Below, piece by piece: positions 27,101 to 36,261 of a stretch of 64,000 nt of DNA. The notes beneath the pieces are model-generated. The model was not told the DNA's origin, ran no database searches, and saw only the letters and a program-made list of their open reading frames with translations. Position 1 is the stretch's first letter, and the number at the start of each line of letters is the position of its first letter. A program made the translations under genes and the position numbers. The DNA is from Pseudomonas graminis. Lineage in GTDB: Bacteria; Pseudomonadota; Gammaproteobacteria; Pseudomonadales; Pseudomonadaceae. Where the stretch lies: positions 372,001 through 436,000 of the forward strand of contig NZ_SOCR01000007.1 of assembly GCF_004364335.1 (NCBI RefSeq), in the 5' to 3' direction.

Positions 27101-28993
27101 CTAGATCCTGAACGTCCCCACCAAATGCTGCAACCGCGCCGTCTGATGCTCCAGGTGCGTACAAGCATCGAGCGTAGACTTCAGGTTATCGACACCCTCC
27201 TGGTTCAGCGTATTGATCTCGGTAATGTCGACATTGATCGACTCCACCACCGCCGTCTGCTCCTCGGTAGCGGTCGCCACCGACTGGTTCATCCCGTCAA
27301 TTTCGCTGATCCGGCGGGTCACGCTGTTGAGGCGCTCACCGGCCTGATTGGCAATGATCACGCTGTTCTCGCTCTGGCGCTGGCTCTCGGTCATGTTGAT
27401 CACCGCGTCGCGCGCGCCGACCTGCAATTCCTCGATCATGCCCTGCACCTGCTGCGCCGAATCCTGGGTGCGGTGGGCCAGGTTTCTCACCTCGTCCGCC
27501 ACCACCGCAAAACCACGCCCCGCTTCCCCTGCCCGCGCCGCTTCAATGGCAGCGTTGAGCGCCAGCAAGTTGGTCTGCTGGGAAATACCGGTGATCACCT
27601 CCAGAATCTGCCCGATGTTGGCGGTCTTGTTGTTCAGGGTTTCAATGTTGGCGCACGACTCGCTGATCTTCTCTGACAGCTGGTTCATCGCCTTGATGGT
27701 CTGGCTGACGACGCCCTGGCCTTCGCTGGCCAGTTGCGTGGCTTCGCTGGAATGCTGCGACGCCAGCGCAGCGTTCTGAGCGATTTCCTGGGCGGCGGCA
27801 CCGAGCTGGTTGATCGCCGCAGCCACGCTGCTGGTGCGACTGGTTTGCTGATCGGAATTGCCCATCGACGAGTTCGAGGCACCGACAACGCGGGCCGCGA
27901 CCTCTCCCAGTTGCCCGGCGGTGGACGCCACTTCACGGATCGAGCCGTGAATACGTTCCACAAAACGGTTGAACGACTGCGCCAGCGCGCCGAATTCATC
28001 CTGAGACACGATGGCCAGACGCTTGGTCAGGTCGCCCTCTCCGTCGGCCATGTCCTGCATCGCCCGGCCCATCTGGTGCAACGGCTGCATCAGGGTACGG
28101 ATCAGCAGGCCCAGCAGGAGCATGATGATCGCCACCGCGATGACCATCGCCAAGATCGCCGAAGAGCGGAATTCGCTGAGCATCGAGTAGGCGGCATCGC
28201 GATCGAGGACCAGCGCCACGTACCAGTTCGCCGAGGACAGCCCTTCCACCTTGGTGAACGAGATGATCTGCGCCTTGCCGCCGGACTCGATTTCCGCCAC
28301 GCCCGGCGCGATGGTCGGCGCGCCGCTCGGGTAGGCTTCGCTGACGTTCTTGAGGATCAGCTTGCTGTCCGGGTGAATCAGAATCTTGCCGTCGGCGCTG
28401 ACGATATACGCATAACCGTGGCCGCCGAAGTTCAGCGAGTTGATGGTCTTGCTGATCGCGTCCAGGGAAATGTCCGCGCCCGCGACGCCGATCATCTGCC
28501 CTTGCTGACGCACCGGCGTGGCCAGGGTCACCACCAGTTTGCCCGATGAGGCGGCGATGTACGGCTCGGTCACGATAATGCCCTGGGCCGCATCGGCGGC
28601 CTTGTACCAGCCACGGGCCCGCGGGTCATAGTCGGCCGGGCGATTGCCCGTCGGCACGGAGAACATCACGCCGTCCTTGCTGCCGAAATAGCTGAGCTGG
28701 AAATTGTCCGGATACACCGGCAAACCGATCGCCCGCTGCAGGCTGCCTGCCGCCGGACCGTCAACCGCGATCTGCTGGGCCATGGAGTTGAGCAACTGCG
28801 TGCGGCTGTCGAGCCAGGTTTGAATGTTTTGAGTGGTCAGGCTTCCCATCTGTTGAAGTTCGGAGGCGACGCTGTTCTTCAGGGTTTCGCGCTGGCGATA
28901 ATCGTTCACCAGAATGAAACACGAGAAAGCAACTACCACGATGAGTGCAGCGGCCAGCAGGATCTTTTTGCTGAAACCCAGACGTTTAATCAT
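27101..28993 (-). CDS. Methyl-accepting chemotaxis protein, dCache_1 type
   Basis: A 630-residue chemoreceptor: membrane helix near residues 11-31, periplasmic double-Cache domain ~35-290, second helix near 300-322, HAMP ([20 protein letters not shown]) and a cytoplasmic coiled coil with the tip [21 protein letters not shown]. The sensor has RxRxWY (R125, R127, W129, Y130), Y145 and D174 in the places used by amino-acid receptors such as PctA, but the expected Asp after EPY is Ala147. It may therefore bind a ligand other than ordinary amino acids. ATG 28993 is immediately followed by basic residues and the first helix; the 32 codons upstream were rejected. Confidence 0.9.
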   Translation of the reverse strand: MIKRLGFSKKILLAAALIVVVAFSCFILVNDYRQRETLKNSVASELQQMGSLTTQNIQTWLDSRTQLLNSMAQQIAVDGPAAGSLQRAIGLPVYPDNFQLSYFGSKDGVMFSVPTGNRPADYDPRARGWYKAADAAQGIIVTEPYIAASSGKLVVTLATPVRQQGQMIGVAGADISLDAISKTINSLNFGGHGYAYIVSADGKILIHPDSKLILKNVSEAYPSGAPTIAPGVAEIESGGKAQIISFTKVEGLSSANWYVALVLDRDAAYSMLSEFRSSAILAMVIAVAIIMLLLGLLIRTLMQPLHQMGRAMQDMADGEGDLTKRLAIVSQDEFGALAQSFNRFVERIHGSIREVASTAGQLGEVAARVVGASNSSMGNSDQQTSRTSSVAAAINQLGAAAQEIAQNAALASQHSSEATQLASEGQGVVSQTIKAMNQLSEKISESCANIETLNNKTANIGQILEVITGISQQTNLLALNAAIEAARAGEAGRGFAVVADEVRNLAHRTQDSAQQVQGMIEELQVGARDAVINMTESQRQSENSVIIANQAGERLNSVTRRISEIDGMNQSVATATEEQTAVVESINVDITEINTLNQEGVDNLKSTLDACTHLEHQTARLQHLVGTFRI

Positions 28994-29251
28994 ATGCGTG
29001 TGTCCATAACCAGAGATGACAGCGACGAAAGTGCGATGCCGATAGGTGCGCTGCGCTTTGCACGGGGTGCGGCAGGAAAGAGAAGGCACGGCCTGACAGA
29101 TGTTTCGGCCGCGAACGCGGGGAGTTTAGGGTCGGGTGTTAATGAAGATTCAGGGTGGTTATTTGAGGGGTTAAGAGGTTGAGGCTCTATCCAAATGCGT
29201 GGCGTTTACGTGGTGACTGGATCCAAAGAGTGAGGGTGTGCAGACTGGCCC

Positions 29252-29506
29252 CTTCCCGGCTGAAGCCGGTCCTACAAAAGTACCGCATCCCGTCAGTGAG
29301 ACCTGCGACGCGGAGCATCAGGCGATGCATTTCCACGCGGAGCATGGGAACGATCAATGTCAAACTGCAAAATTGGCAGCGCTTAAACCGGCCTCTTCCC
29401 GGCTAAAGCCGGTCCCACTAACAGCAGCGCGTGCATTCATTGCGACCGACTCCGACTGTAGGACCGGCTTCAGCCGGGAAGCTCTTGATCTGCTTTTGAT
29501 CTTCGT
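29252..29506. repeat. REP cluster and a tail fragment of the structured repeat
   Basis: REP elements of the CTTCCCGGCTGAAGCCGGTC type lie near 29252 and 29394, with an inverted partner at 29458-29481. Between them the GACGCGGAGCATCAGGCGAT repeat (29308-29355) recurs. Directly after the last REP, 29483-29506 reads CTTGATCTGCTTTTGATCTT then CGTA, the same text that borders copy B of the long repeat, so it is a truncated fourth copy. No gene is seen from 28994 to 29516. Confidence 0.8.
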
Positions 29507-29516
29507 ATCCCGGCCA

Positions 29517-30188
29517 TCACACCCGATCGGTCATCGCCGCCATGGCCACGGAGGTGGCGGCGGTGCGGGTTTCGACGCCGAGTTTGATGTAGATGTGTTC
29601 CAGGTGTTTGTTCACCGTGCGCGGGCTCAGTTGCAGGATGTCGCCGATGTCTTTGTTGGTTTTGCCGCAGGACACCCAGCGCAACACTTCGATTTCCCGG
29701 TCGGTGAGCTGGAAGCGGCGGGACAGTTTGCCGTAGGCGGATTTGTCTTCGAACGTCACCGGCTGCGACGCCGTGCGGGCGGTTTGCAGGATGCGCGCGG
29801 TGCGCAAATGCGAAGCGACCCGGGCGAGCACTTCGGCGCACTCGATCGGCTTGGTGACGTAGTCGATGGCGCCGGCCTCGAACCCCTGGACCACGTGCTC
29901 GCTGTCGGTCAGCGCAGTCATGAACAGCACGGGGATGTTGGCGGTGTCCGGTTGCGCCTTGATCAGGCGGCAAGTGTCGAAGCCGTTCAGGCCGGGCATC
30001 ATCGCGTCCAGCAGAATCAGGTCCGGACGCCGACGCTGGATGCGGGTCAACGCGCTGTGCCCGTCCAGCGCCACCAGCACCATGTACCCCGCCTCGTCCA
30101 GGGCATCGGACAGCAGCGCCAGGTTATCGGGTACGTCATCGACGATCAGGATGACGCCGTTTTCAGCGGCTCGGGTCATGGCGTCCAT
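29517..30188 (-). CDS. LuxR/NarL-type response regulator
   Basis: A 223-residue response regulator. The receiver domain spans residues 12-130, with phospho-acceptor Asp61 in DLILLDAMMPG, the acidic pair in LIVDDVP and Lys in VTKPIE. A LuxR-type helix-turn-helix lies near 157-215 (LTDREIEVLRWVSCGKTNKD, LQLSPRTVNKHLEHIYIKLG). Its start overlaps the 3' end of the transporter-like hybrid kinase by 26 bases, so the two form a cognate pair. The likely target is the divergent urt/fmd promoter, where paired heptamers fit a NarL/LuxR-type dimer. Confidence 0.9.
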   Translation of the reverse strand: MDAMTRAAENGVILIVDDVPDNLALLSDALDEAGYMVLVALDGHSALTRIQRRRPDLILLDAMMPGLNGFDTCRLIKAQPDTANIPVLFMTALTDSEHVVQGFEAGAIDYVTKPIECAEVLARVASHLRTARILQTARTASQPVTFEDKSAYGKLSRRFQLTDREIEVLRWVSCGKTNKDIGDILQLSPRTVNKHLEHIYIKLGVETRTAATSVAMAAMTDRV

Positions 30189-33100
30189 TAAGGGCCTCCT
30201 TCAATTGAAGACTGAGTTCATCCAGGCGAAAACCTGACGCCAGGGTTCGCAGGCGGGAGACAAAACCGCCGCTGTGGGTGTCCTCGCGCTCGATGGCGTC
30301 GAGTTTTTGTTGAATGCCACGGATATAGCCCAGGCCGCACAGTTCATACAGCTCTTCCAGATCTTCGCGCGACGGCAACCCCCCCGGCGTTTGCACGAGC
30401 ACCGGGGCGCTGCGCAAACGCCGCTGCCAGGTGAGTTGCAGATGGTGCTGAATCCGGTCCAGCAGTTGCGGCAAATGCAGGGGTTTGGCCAGGTAGTCAT
30501 TGCACACCTGCAGGCTACGTTCCTTGTCATCGGCGAAGGCATTGGCGTTGGCCGACAGCACGATGATCGGCGCCAGGGACAGCGCGTTGCGGCGGATCAT
30601 CCGACTGGTCGCCCAACCGTCCATGTCCGGCATGGACAGGTCCATCAGGATCAGGTCCGGGTGCAGCAGCGACACCTGCCGGACCGCCTCTTGCCCGTTG
30701 GCCGCCTGCGCCACGTCAAACCCCAGCGGCATGAGCATGCCGCTGATGACCTTGCGGTGCTCGATGTGATCGTCCACCACCAGAATCAGCCGCCGCTGAC
30801 CGTCATAACCGATGACGTCGTGGTTGACGTCGATGATCGCCTTGGGCACCCGCACTTCAGACAAGAACAGCCGCACCTGAAACCGCGTGCCTTCATCAGG
30901 CTGGCTGCTGACGGACAGGGCGCCCCCCATCAACGCGGTGAGCATCCGCGTGATGGTCAGCCCCAGGCCCACGCCGTTGTCTTGCCGTACCAGCCCGCCC
31001 CGTTCGAACGGTTGAAAGATGCGCTCGATCTGTTCCGGCGCGATGCCGATACCGGTGTCGATGATGTCGAAGGTCGCTGTTTCGCGCCGGTAACTGACCC
31101 GCAGGCAGACTTCCCCGCTGTCGGTGAAGTTGATCGCGTTGCCGAGCAGGTTGATCAGAATCTGCCGTACCCGCTTCTCGTCGCCGCGCACCACTTCCGG
31201 CATGCGCCCGATCAGCTCCAGGCGAAAGTGCAGGCCTTTCTCCCGGGCCGTGCTGGCGAACATTTTCTTCAGGTCGTCGAGAAACTCCTGGAACAGGATT
31301 TCGGTCGGCTCCAGCCGCAGTTTGCCGGCTTCGATCTTGGCCACGTCCAGCAGGCCGTCGATCAGCGACAACAAATGCGAACTGCTGCGCATGATGGTCG
31401 CCAGGGAATCCAGATGTTTGCTCGGGGTGGCGACGTCCCGCTGCAGGATCTGGGTGAAACCAAGAATGCTGTTGAGCGGCGTGCGCAGCTCGTGGGAAAG
31501 CCCGGTGACATAGCGGCTCTTGGCGGCGTTGGCAGCCTCCGAGGCTTCCTTGGCTTCCTGCAACGCCTGATCGGTTTTGTCGTGGGCCTCGATTTCCTGC
31601 ATCAACAACGCCGTCTGCCGCTCGGATTCTTCCAGGGCCACGCGCCGGCTCTCCCGGGTCAGCACCACCCACCAGGCCAGTACCCCCGCGAACACGCAAA
31701 AGGTCAGGAACGCCTTGAGAAACGCCAGCATCAGGGTGTGATGCACCTGAGGCGACTGATCGATCAGCCCGTGTGAGACCTGGCTGTAAATCATCGTCAG
31801 CGCCCCGGTCAGGGTCAGCACCAACACGGTGAGCAGGCCCAGGTATTGCGCCAGCCGGGTGTGCAGGTATTGGCGTGGCAAGCGGGGCAGCAGGCGGCCG
31901 ATCAGGTCCTCGAACTGCATCGACAGCCGCGAGCGGGGTTTGCATTGATCGCCGCAGCGGGCGTCCAGCGAACAGCACAACGAGCAGATGGGCGAACCGT
32001 AGGCCGGGCACCAGGCCATGTCCGGGGTTTCGAAACGATTGCTGCACACGCCACAGCGCAGGCTGGTCTGGCGCCCGAGGGGGAACAGCAGGCCGGGGTC
32101 GCTTTCCCGGGCGATGTAGTAACGGCCTTTGGTCAGCCAGGCGATCAACGGCGCCGCGATCAGCGCCGTGGTCAGGGAAATCAGCGGCGGCGCGGCGCGG
32201 GCCACCTCCCCCAACGCACCGAAATGGGCACACATGGACAGCAGTGACGCAATAAACATCGCGCCGACGCCCACCGGGTTGATGTCGTACAGGTGCGCGC
32301 GCTTGAACTCAATGTACGTGGGCGAGAGACCGAGGGGCTTGTTGATCACCAGATCGGCCACCAGCGCGCCGATCCAGGCGATGGCGACATTGGCGTACAG
32401 GCCGAGCACTTCCTCAATGGCGTCGAAGACGCCCAGTTCCATGAGAATCAGCGCGATAGCGACGTTGAACACCAGCCAGACCACCCGGCCGGGATGGCTG
32501 TGGGTGACCCGGGCAAAGAAGTTCGACCAGGCCAGTGACCCGGCGTAGGCGTTGGTCATGTTGATCTTGATCTGGGAAATGATCACGAACAGCACCATGG
32601 CCGCCAGCGCCCATTCCGGGGAGGCAAACACGTAGTTGAACGCCACCAGGTACATCTGCGTCGGCTCAGCCGCGCGTTCGATGGGCACTTGATGTTGCAG
32701 GGCAAGGAAAGCAAGAAAGGCGCCGGCCATGATTTTCAGGCCGCCGGGGATGACCCAGCCGGGCCCGGCCATCAGCAGCGCGGCCCACCAGCGCTTGCGG
32801 TTGCGGCGGGTTTTTTCCGGCAGAAAGCGCAGGTAGTCCACCTGCTCGCCGATCTGCGTCACCAGGGACAACGCCACGCTGAACGCGGCGCCAAACAGCA
32901 GCAGATTGAAGGTGCCGCCCTCGCCTTCGCGCCCGGCAAAGCTGGTGAGGTCGGCCAGCGCGTCGGGGTTTTTCCAGATCACGAACACGTACGGCACGAT
33001 CAACAACGTCAGCCACAACGGTTGCGACCACATTTGCAGGCGACTGATCAGGGTGATGCCGTAGGCCACCAGCGGGATGACGATGATCGAGCAGATCACG

Positions 33101-33600
33101 TACGCCAGCGCCAACGGAATGTGGGTGTACAGCTCCAGCGCCAGCGCCATGATCGCCGCCTCGAGGGCGAAGAACAGAAAGGTGAAACTGGCGTAGATCA
33201 ACGAGGTGATGGTCGAGCCGATGTAGCCGAAGCCGGCGCCACGGGTCAGCAGGTCCATGTCCACGCCATAGCGCGCGGCGTAGTAGCTGATGGGCAGTCC
33301 GGTGAAAAAGATCACCACCGTCATGGCGATGATGGCCCATAAGGTGTTGGTGAAGCCGTAGCTCATCACCAGCGCGCCGCCGATGGCTTCCAGTGCCAGG
33401 AACGACACGGCCCCGACAGCGGTGTTGGCGATGCGGAATTCCGACCATTTGCGAAAGGACTTGGGCGTGAAACGCAACGCGTAGTCTTCCATGGTCTCGT
33501 CGGCGACCAGACGGTTGTAATCGCGGCGCACCTTGATGATGCGTTGAGAGCCGGAGGGTCGCACAGAGTGGTTCCTGATGAGAGAGAGCGAATTCGCCAC
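30163..33600 (-). CDS. NCS1-transporter/hybrid histidine kinase fusion (putative transceptor)
   Basis: A 1145-residue fusion. Residues ~35-495 form an NCS1-type (cytosine/purine/allantoin permease family) membrane domain of about 12 helices, with RGAGFGYIGSTITSLIYASF and ISQIKINMTNAYAG. Residues 516-553 hold eight cysteines (CxxC ... CxxCC). Two more helices (~580-605, 625-648) lead to a HisKA domain (SHELRTPLN, His703), an HATPase domain (N817, N821; DTGIGIAPEQ; NGVGLGLTITRML) and a receiver with Asp987 (LILMDLSMPDMDG). A ~65-residue tail follows. Translation likely starts at GTG 33600, behind AAGGAAGG. It overlaps the response-regulator gene and faces the urea/amide operon. The transporter part probably senses, and may still move, the operon's substrate. 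Confidence 0.92.
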   Translation of the reverse strand: MANSLSLIRNHSVRPSGSQRIIKVRRDYNRLVADETMEDYALRFTPKSFRKWSEFRIANTAVGAVSFLALEAIGGALVMSYGFTNTLWAIIAMTVVIFFTGLPISYYAARYGVDMDLLTRGAGFGYIGSTITSLIYASFTFLFFALEAAIMALALELYTHIPLALAYVICSIIVIPLVAYGITLISRLQMWSQPLWLTLLIVPYVFVIWKNPDALADLTSFAGREGEGGTFNLLLFGAAFSVALSLVTQIGEQVDYLRFLPEKTRRNRKRWWAALLMAGPGWVIPGGLKIMAGAFLAFLALQHQVPIERAAEPTQMYLVAFNYVFASPEWALAAMVLFVIISQIKINMTNAYAGSLAWSNFFARVTHSHPGRVVWLVFNVAIALILMELGVFDAIEEVLGLYANVAIAWIGALVADLVINKPLGLSPTYIEFKRAHLYDINPVGVGAMFIASLLSMCAHFGALGEVARAAPPLISLTTALIAAPLIAWLTKGRYYIARESDPGLLFPLGRQTSLRCGVCSNRFETPDMAWCPAYGSPICSLCCSLDARCGDQCKPRSRLSMQFEDLIGRLLPRLPRQYLHTRLAQYLGLLTVLVLTLTGALTMIYSQVSHGLIDQSPQVHHTLMLAFLKAFLTFCVFAGVLAWWVVLTRESRRVALEESERQTALLMQEIEAHDKTDQALQEAKEASEAANAAKSRYVTGLSHELRTPLNSILGFTQILQRDVATPSKHLDSLATIMRSSSHLLSLIDGLLDVAKIEAGKLRLEPTEILFQEFLDDLKKMFASTAREKGLHFRLELIGRMPEVVRGDEKRVRQILINLLGNAINFTDSGEVCLRVSYRRETATFDIIDTGIGIAPEQIERIFQPFERGGLVRQDNGVGLGLTITRMLTALMGGALSVSSQPDEGTRFQVRLFLSEVRVPKAIIDVNHDVIGYDGQRRLILVVDDHIEHRKVISGMLMPLGFDVAQAANGQEAVRQVSLLHPDLILMDLSMPDMDGWATSRMIRRNALSLAPIIVLSANANAFADDKERSLQVCNDYLAKPLHLPQLLDRIQHHLQLTWQRRLRSAPVLVQTPGGLPSREDLEELYELCGLGYIRGIQQKLDAIEREDTHSGGFVSRLRTLASGFRLDELSLQLKEALNGRHDPSR

Positions 33601-33712
33601 TCACCTTCCTTGCTGGCGCGAAACTGAGACCTCGGATATTCAAGCAGCAACTTCTGTGCCGCAGGTTCGGTGCCGCGGGCGCAATCATGCCCGGCTCCGA
33701 CGTTCCCGGCCC

Positions 33713-33741
33713 TACGTCAAATGACGTACGCGCATACGTCA
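33713..33741. promoter_or_regulatory. Triple-heptamer operator candidate in the divergent kinase/urtA promoter
   Basis: Three 7-bp half-sites alternate in orientation: TACGTCA (33713-33719), TGACGTA (33722-33728) and TACGTCA (33735-33741). The first two are inverted with a 2-bp gap and the last two are inverted with a 6-bp gap, both perfect. A related TGCGTATAC follows at about 33746. The site lies 112 bp behind the kinase start and 102 bp before the urtA start, where a regulator could act on both genes. Confidence 0.55.
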
Positions 33742-33842
33742 CGCTGCGTATACCTCGATTCCCGCGCCCGCCTCATGCTTGCTCGCAGCTCGCGACGGAC
33801 CCTCACCCGGCTGCCGCGAATCACCAGCACAGGAGCGGGAAC

Positions 33843-35087
33843 ATGGATTCACGACTGACAGGCCCCACGCGCTTTTTCCCCCGACGGCTGGCATTGGGGG
33901 CGGCAGCCCTTTCGCTGATCGCCGCCAGCGTGTTCAGCCAGATGACCCTGGCCGATGACGCCAACACCACCGGCCTCGCCGTCACGCCGACCGAAGTGAC
34001 CGTCGGCCAGCTGCACTCGGCCACCGGCACCATGGCGATCTCCGAAACCGGTTCGATCCAGGCCGAACGCCTGGCCATCGACCAGATCAATGCGTCGGGC
34101 GGCATCCTCGGTCGCCAGATCAAAATCATTCAGGAAGACGGCGCGTCCGACTGGCCGACCTTCGCCGAGAAAGCCCGCAAGCTGCTGGTCAACGACAAGG
34201 TGGCCACGGTGTTTGGCTGCTGGACCTCGGCGTCGCGTAAAGCGGTGCTGCCGGTGTTCGAGAAAGAAAACGGCCTGTTGTACTACCCGACCTTCTACGA
34301 AGGGCTGGAACAGTCGAAAAACGTGATCTACACCGGGCAGGAAGCCACCCAGCAGATCCTTGCCAGCCTGGACTGGATCGCCAAGACCAAGGGCGCCAAG
34401 ACCTTTTACCTAATCGGTTCGGATTACATCTGGCCGCGCACCTCGATGAAGATCGCCCGCAAGCACATCGAAAACGTGCTCCACGGCACCGTGGTCGGGG
34501 AAGACTACTACCCGCTGGGCAACACCCAGTTCGGCTCGCTGATCAACAAAGTCAAATTGAAGAAACCTGACGTGGTCTTCGCTGCAGTCGTGGGCGGTTC
34601 CAACGTGGCGTTCTACAAGCAGCTCAAAGCCGCCGGCGTCGATTCCACCAAGCAGACGCTGTTGACCCTGTCGGTCACCGAAGACGAACTGCTGGGCATT
34701 GGCGGCGAAAACATGAAGGGCTTCTACGCCTCCATGAAGTACTTCCAGAGCCTGGATAACCCCAACAACAAAGCGTTCGTTGAGGCGTTCAAGGCCAAGT
34801 ACGGCAAGGATTCGGTAATGGGCGACGTGACCCAGGCCGCCTACCTCGGACCGTGGCTGTGGAAAGCGGCAGTGGAGAAAGCCGGCAGCTTCGATGTGGA
34901 CAAAGTGGTCGCGGCGTCCCCGGGCATCGAGCTGAAAACCGCGCCTGAAGGCTACGTGAAGATCCACGAAAACCATCACCTGTGGAGCAAGACCCGCATC
35001 GGTGAAGTCCAGGCTGACGGCCAGTTCAAGGTGGTTTACGAGTCGGATCTGATCGAGCCGAATCCGTTTCCTAAAGGTTACCAGTAG
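33843..35087 (+). CDS. urtA: Urea/short-chain amide ABC transporter substrate-binding protein (UrtA/FmdD-like)
   Basis: A 414-residue periplasmic binding protein of the branched-chain amino acid type (family 4). The N-terminal signal segment has basic residues, LALGAAALSLIAASVF and cleavage near LADDA. UrtA-type marks are VTVGQLHSATGTMAISETG near residue 52, FGCWTSASRKAVLPVFEKEN near 122 and YYPTFYEGLEQSKNVIYTG. UrtA binds urea; Methylophilus FmdD in a similar operon binds short amides and urea. Because formamidase is encoded downstream, amides such as formamide are plausible here. ATG 33843 follows AGGAG. A 233 bp gap with heptamer repeats separates it from the permease genes. Confidence 0.88.
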   Translation: MDSRLTGPTRFFPRRLALGAAALSLIAASVFSQMTLADDANTTGLAVTPTEVTVGQLHSATGTMAISETGSIQAERLAIDQINASGGILGRQIKIIQEDGASDWPTFAEKARKLLVNDKVATVFGCWTSASRKAVLPVFEKENGLLYYPTFYEGLEQSKNVIYTGQEATQQILASLDWIAKTKGAKTFYLIGSDYIWPRTSMKIARKHIENVLHGTVVGEDYYPLGNTQFGSLINKVKLKKPDVVFAAVVGGSNVAFYKQLKAAGVDSTKQTLLTLSVTEDELLGIGGENMKGFYASMKYFQSLDNPNNKAFVEAFKAKYGKDSVMGDVTQAAYLGPWLWKAAVEKAGSFDVDKVVAASPGIELKTAPEGYVKIHENHHLWSKTRIGEVQADGQFKVVYESDLIEPNPFPKGYQ

Positions 35088-35094
35088 GCCGCTG

Positions 35095-35275
35095 TGCGGT
35101 AGCTGCAAGCGGTTAGCTGCAAGCTGCAAGTAACAGCGGATATGTGTTGCTCCTGCTTGCGGCTTGGCCTCTGCGCGGTAGCTGCAAGTGGTTAGCTACA
35201 AGCTGCAAGTGAAAGCGGGTGTGCGTTGCTCTTGCTTTTACTTGAAGCTTGAAGCTTGCAGCTTGCAGCTGGTCC
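35095..35275. repeat. Heptamer-rich tandem duplication between urtA and urtB
   Basis: A unit of about 75 bp containing GCGGTAGCTGCAAGCGGTTA and AGCTGCAAGCTGCAAGTAAC occurs twice in tandem (from 35095 and from about 35170), ending in alternating GAAGCTT/GCAGCTT heptamers at 35245-35275. The same heptamers lie at 4633-4670. It fills most of the 233 bp gap between two genes of one operon. Confidence 0.75.
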
Positions 35276-35320
35276 CGACACGAATCCTTCAACCCACCAA
35301 AATATGACGGAGGGACTACC

Positions 35321-36238
35321 ATGGAATGGCTATCGGAATTTGGTGCCATCGCGGCCATGCAGGGGTTCAACGGGCTTTCCGTGTTCTGCGTGCTGTTGTT
35401 GATGGCCCTGGGGCTGGCGATCATCTTTGGTCAGATGGGCGTGATCAACATGGCCCACGGTGAATTCCTCACCATCGGCGCCTACACCACGTACCTGCTG
35501 TCGTCCCTGGTGCAGACCTGGTGCCCGTGGATGCAGCCGTACTATTTCTTCTTCGCCATCGCGTTGTCGTTCGTGGTGGCCGGTGCAGTGGGTTGGGTGG
35601 TGGAGTGGGTGATGATCAGTCGCCTCTACCACCGACCGCTCGACACCCTGCTGGCGACATGGGGCCTGTCCCTGGTCATGCAGCAAGCCTTCCGTTCCAT
35701 CTTCGGCGCCCGTGAAGTCAGCGCCAACCCGCCCGAATGGCTGATGGGCGCGGTCAACCTCACCGATGCCATCGAAATCCCGCGCAACGGCCTGTTTGTG
35801 ATGGGCCTGACAGTGCTGATGACCGGCGGGATTTTCCTGATGCTGTACCGCACCCGCTGGGGCTTGCATGTCCGCGCCACGGTGCAGAACCGGATCATGA
35901 GCCGCGCCGTGGGGATCAACACCCGCAAGGTGGACCGCATGACCTTCGCCCTGGGCTGCGGCGTTGCCGGGGTCGCGGGCGCGGCGTTCACCACCATCGG
36001 TTCCACCGGCCCCACCGCCGGCTCCCTGTACATCGTCGACACCTTTCTGGTGGTGGTTTTCGGCGGCGCGGCCAGCCTGTTCGGCACCATTGCCTCGGCG
36101 TTTGCCATTGCCCAGACCCAGTCGCTGTCGGAATTTTTCATGAGTGGCTCGATGGCCAAGGTCCTGACCCTGTCCATCGTGATCCTGATCCTGTTGATGC
36201 GCCCCCAAGGGTTGTTCTCCAGCAAGGTACGTAAATAA
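35321..36238 (+). CDS. urtB: Urea/amide ABC transporter permease (UrtB-like)
   Basis: A 305-residue inner-membrane permease of the LivH/UrtB family with about eight helices. Recognisable text: FGQMGVINMAHGEFLTIGAY near residue 36, LDTLLATWGLSLVMQQ near 106, and the cytoplasmic loop VQNRIMSRAVGINTRKVDRM near 188 that contacts the ATPases. It pairs with UrtC to form the channel. ATG 35321 is preceded by ACGGAGGG. It begins the tightly packed urtBCDE block (gaps of 23 bp or overlaps). Confidence 0.9.
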   Translation: MEWLSEFGAIAAMQGFNGLSVFCVLLLMALGLAIIFGQMGVINMAHGEFLTIGAYTTYLLSSLVQTWCPWMQPYYFFFAIALSFVVAGAVGWVVEWVMISRLYHRPLDTLLATWGLSLVMQQAFRSIFGAREVSANPPEWLMGAVNLTDAIEIPRNGLFVMGLTVLMTGGIFLMLYRTRWGLHVRATVQNRIMSRAVGINTRKVDRMTFALGCGVAGVAGAAFTTIGSTGPTAGSLYIVDTFLVVVFGGAASLFGTIASAFAIAQTQSLSEFFMSGSMAKVLTLSIVILILLMRPQGLFSSKVRK

Positions 36239-36261
36239 GTGTGCGCCAGAGAGGTAGCCCC

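Noticed and set aside
33600..33842. Sigma-54 promoter ahead of urtA
   Set aside because: No GG-N10-GC pattern with the TGGCAC-N5-TTGC context was found in either direction.
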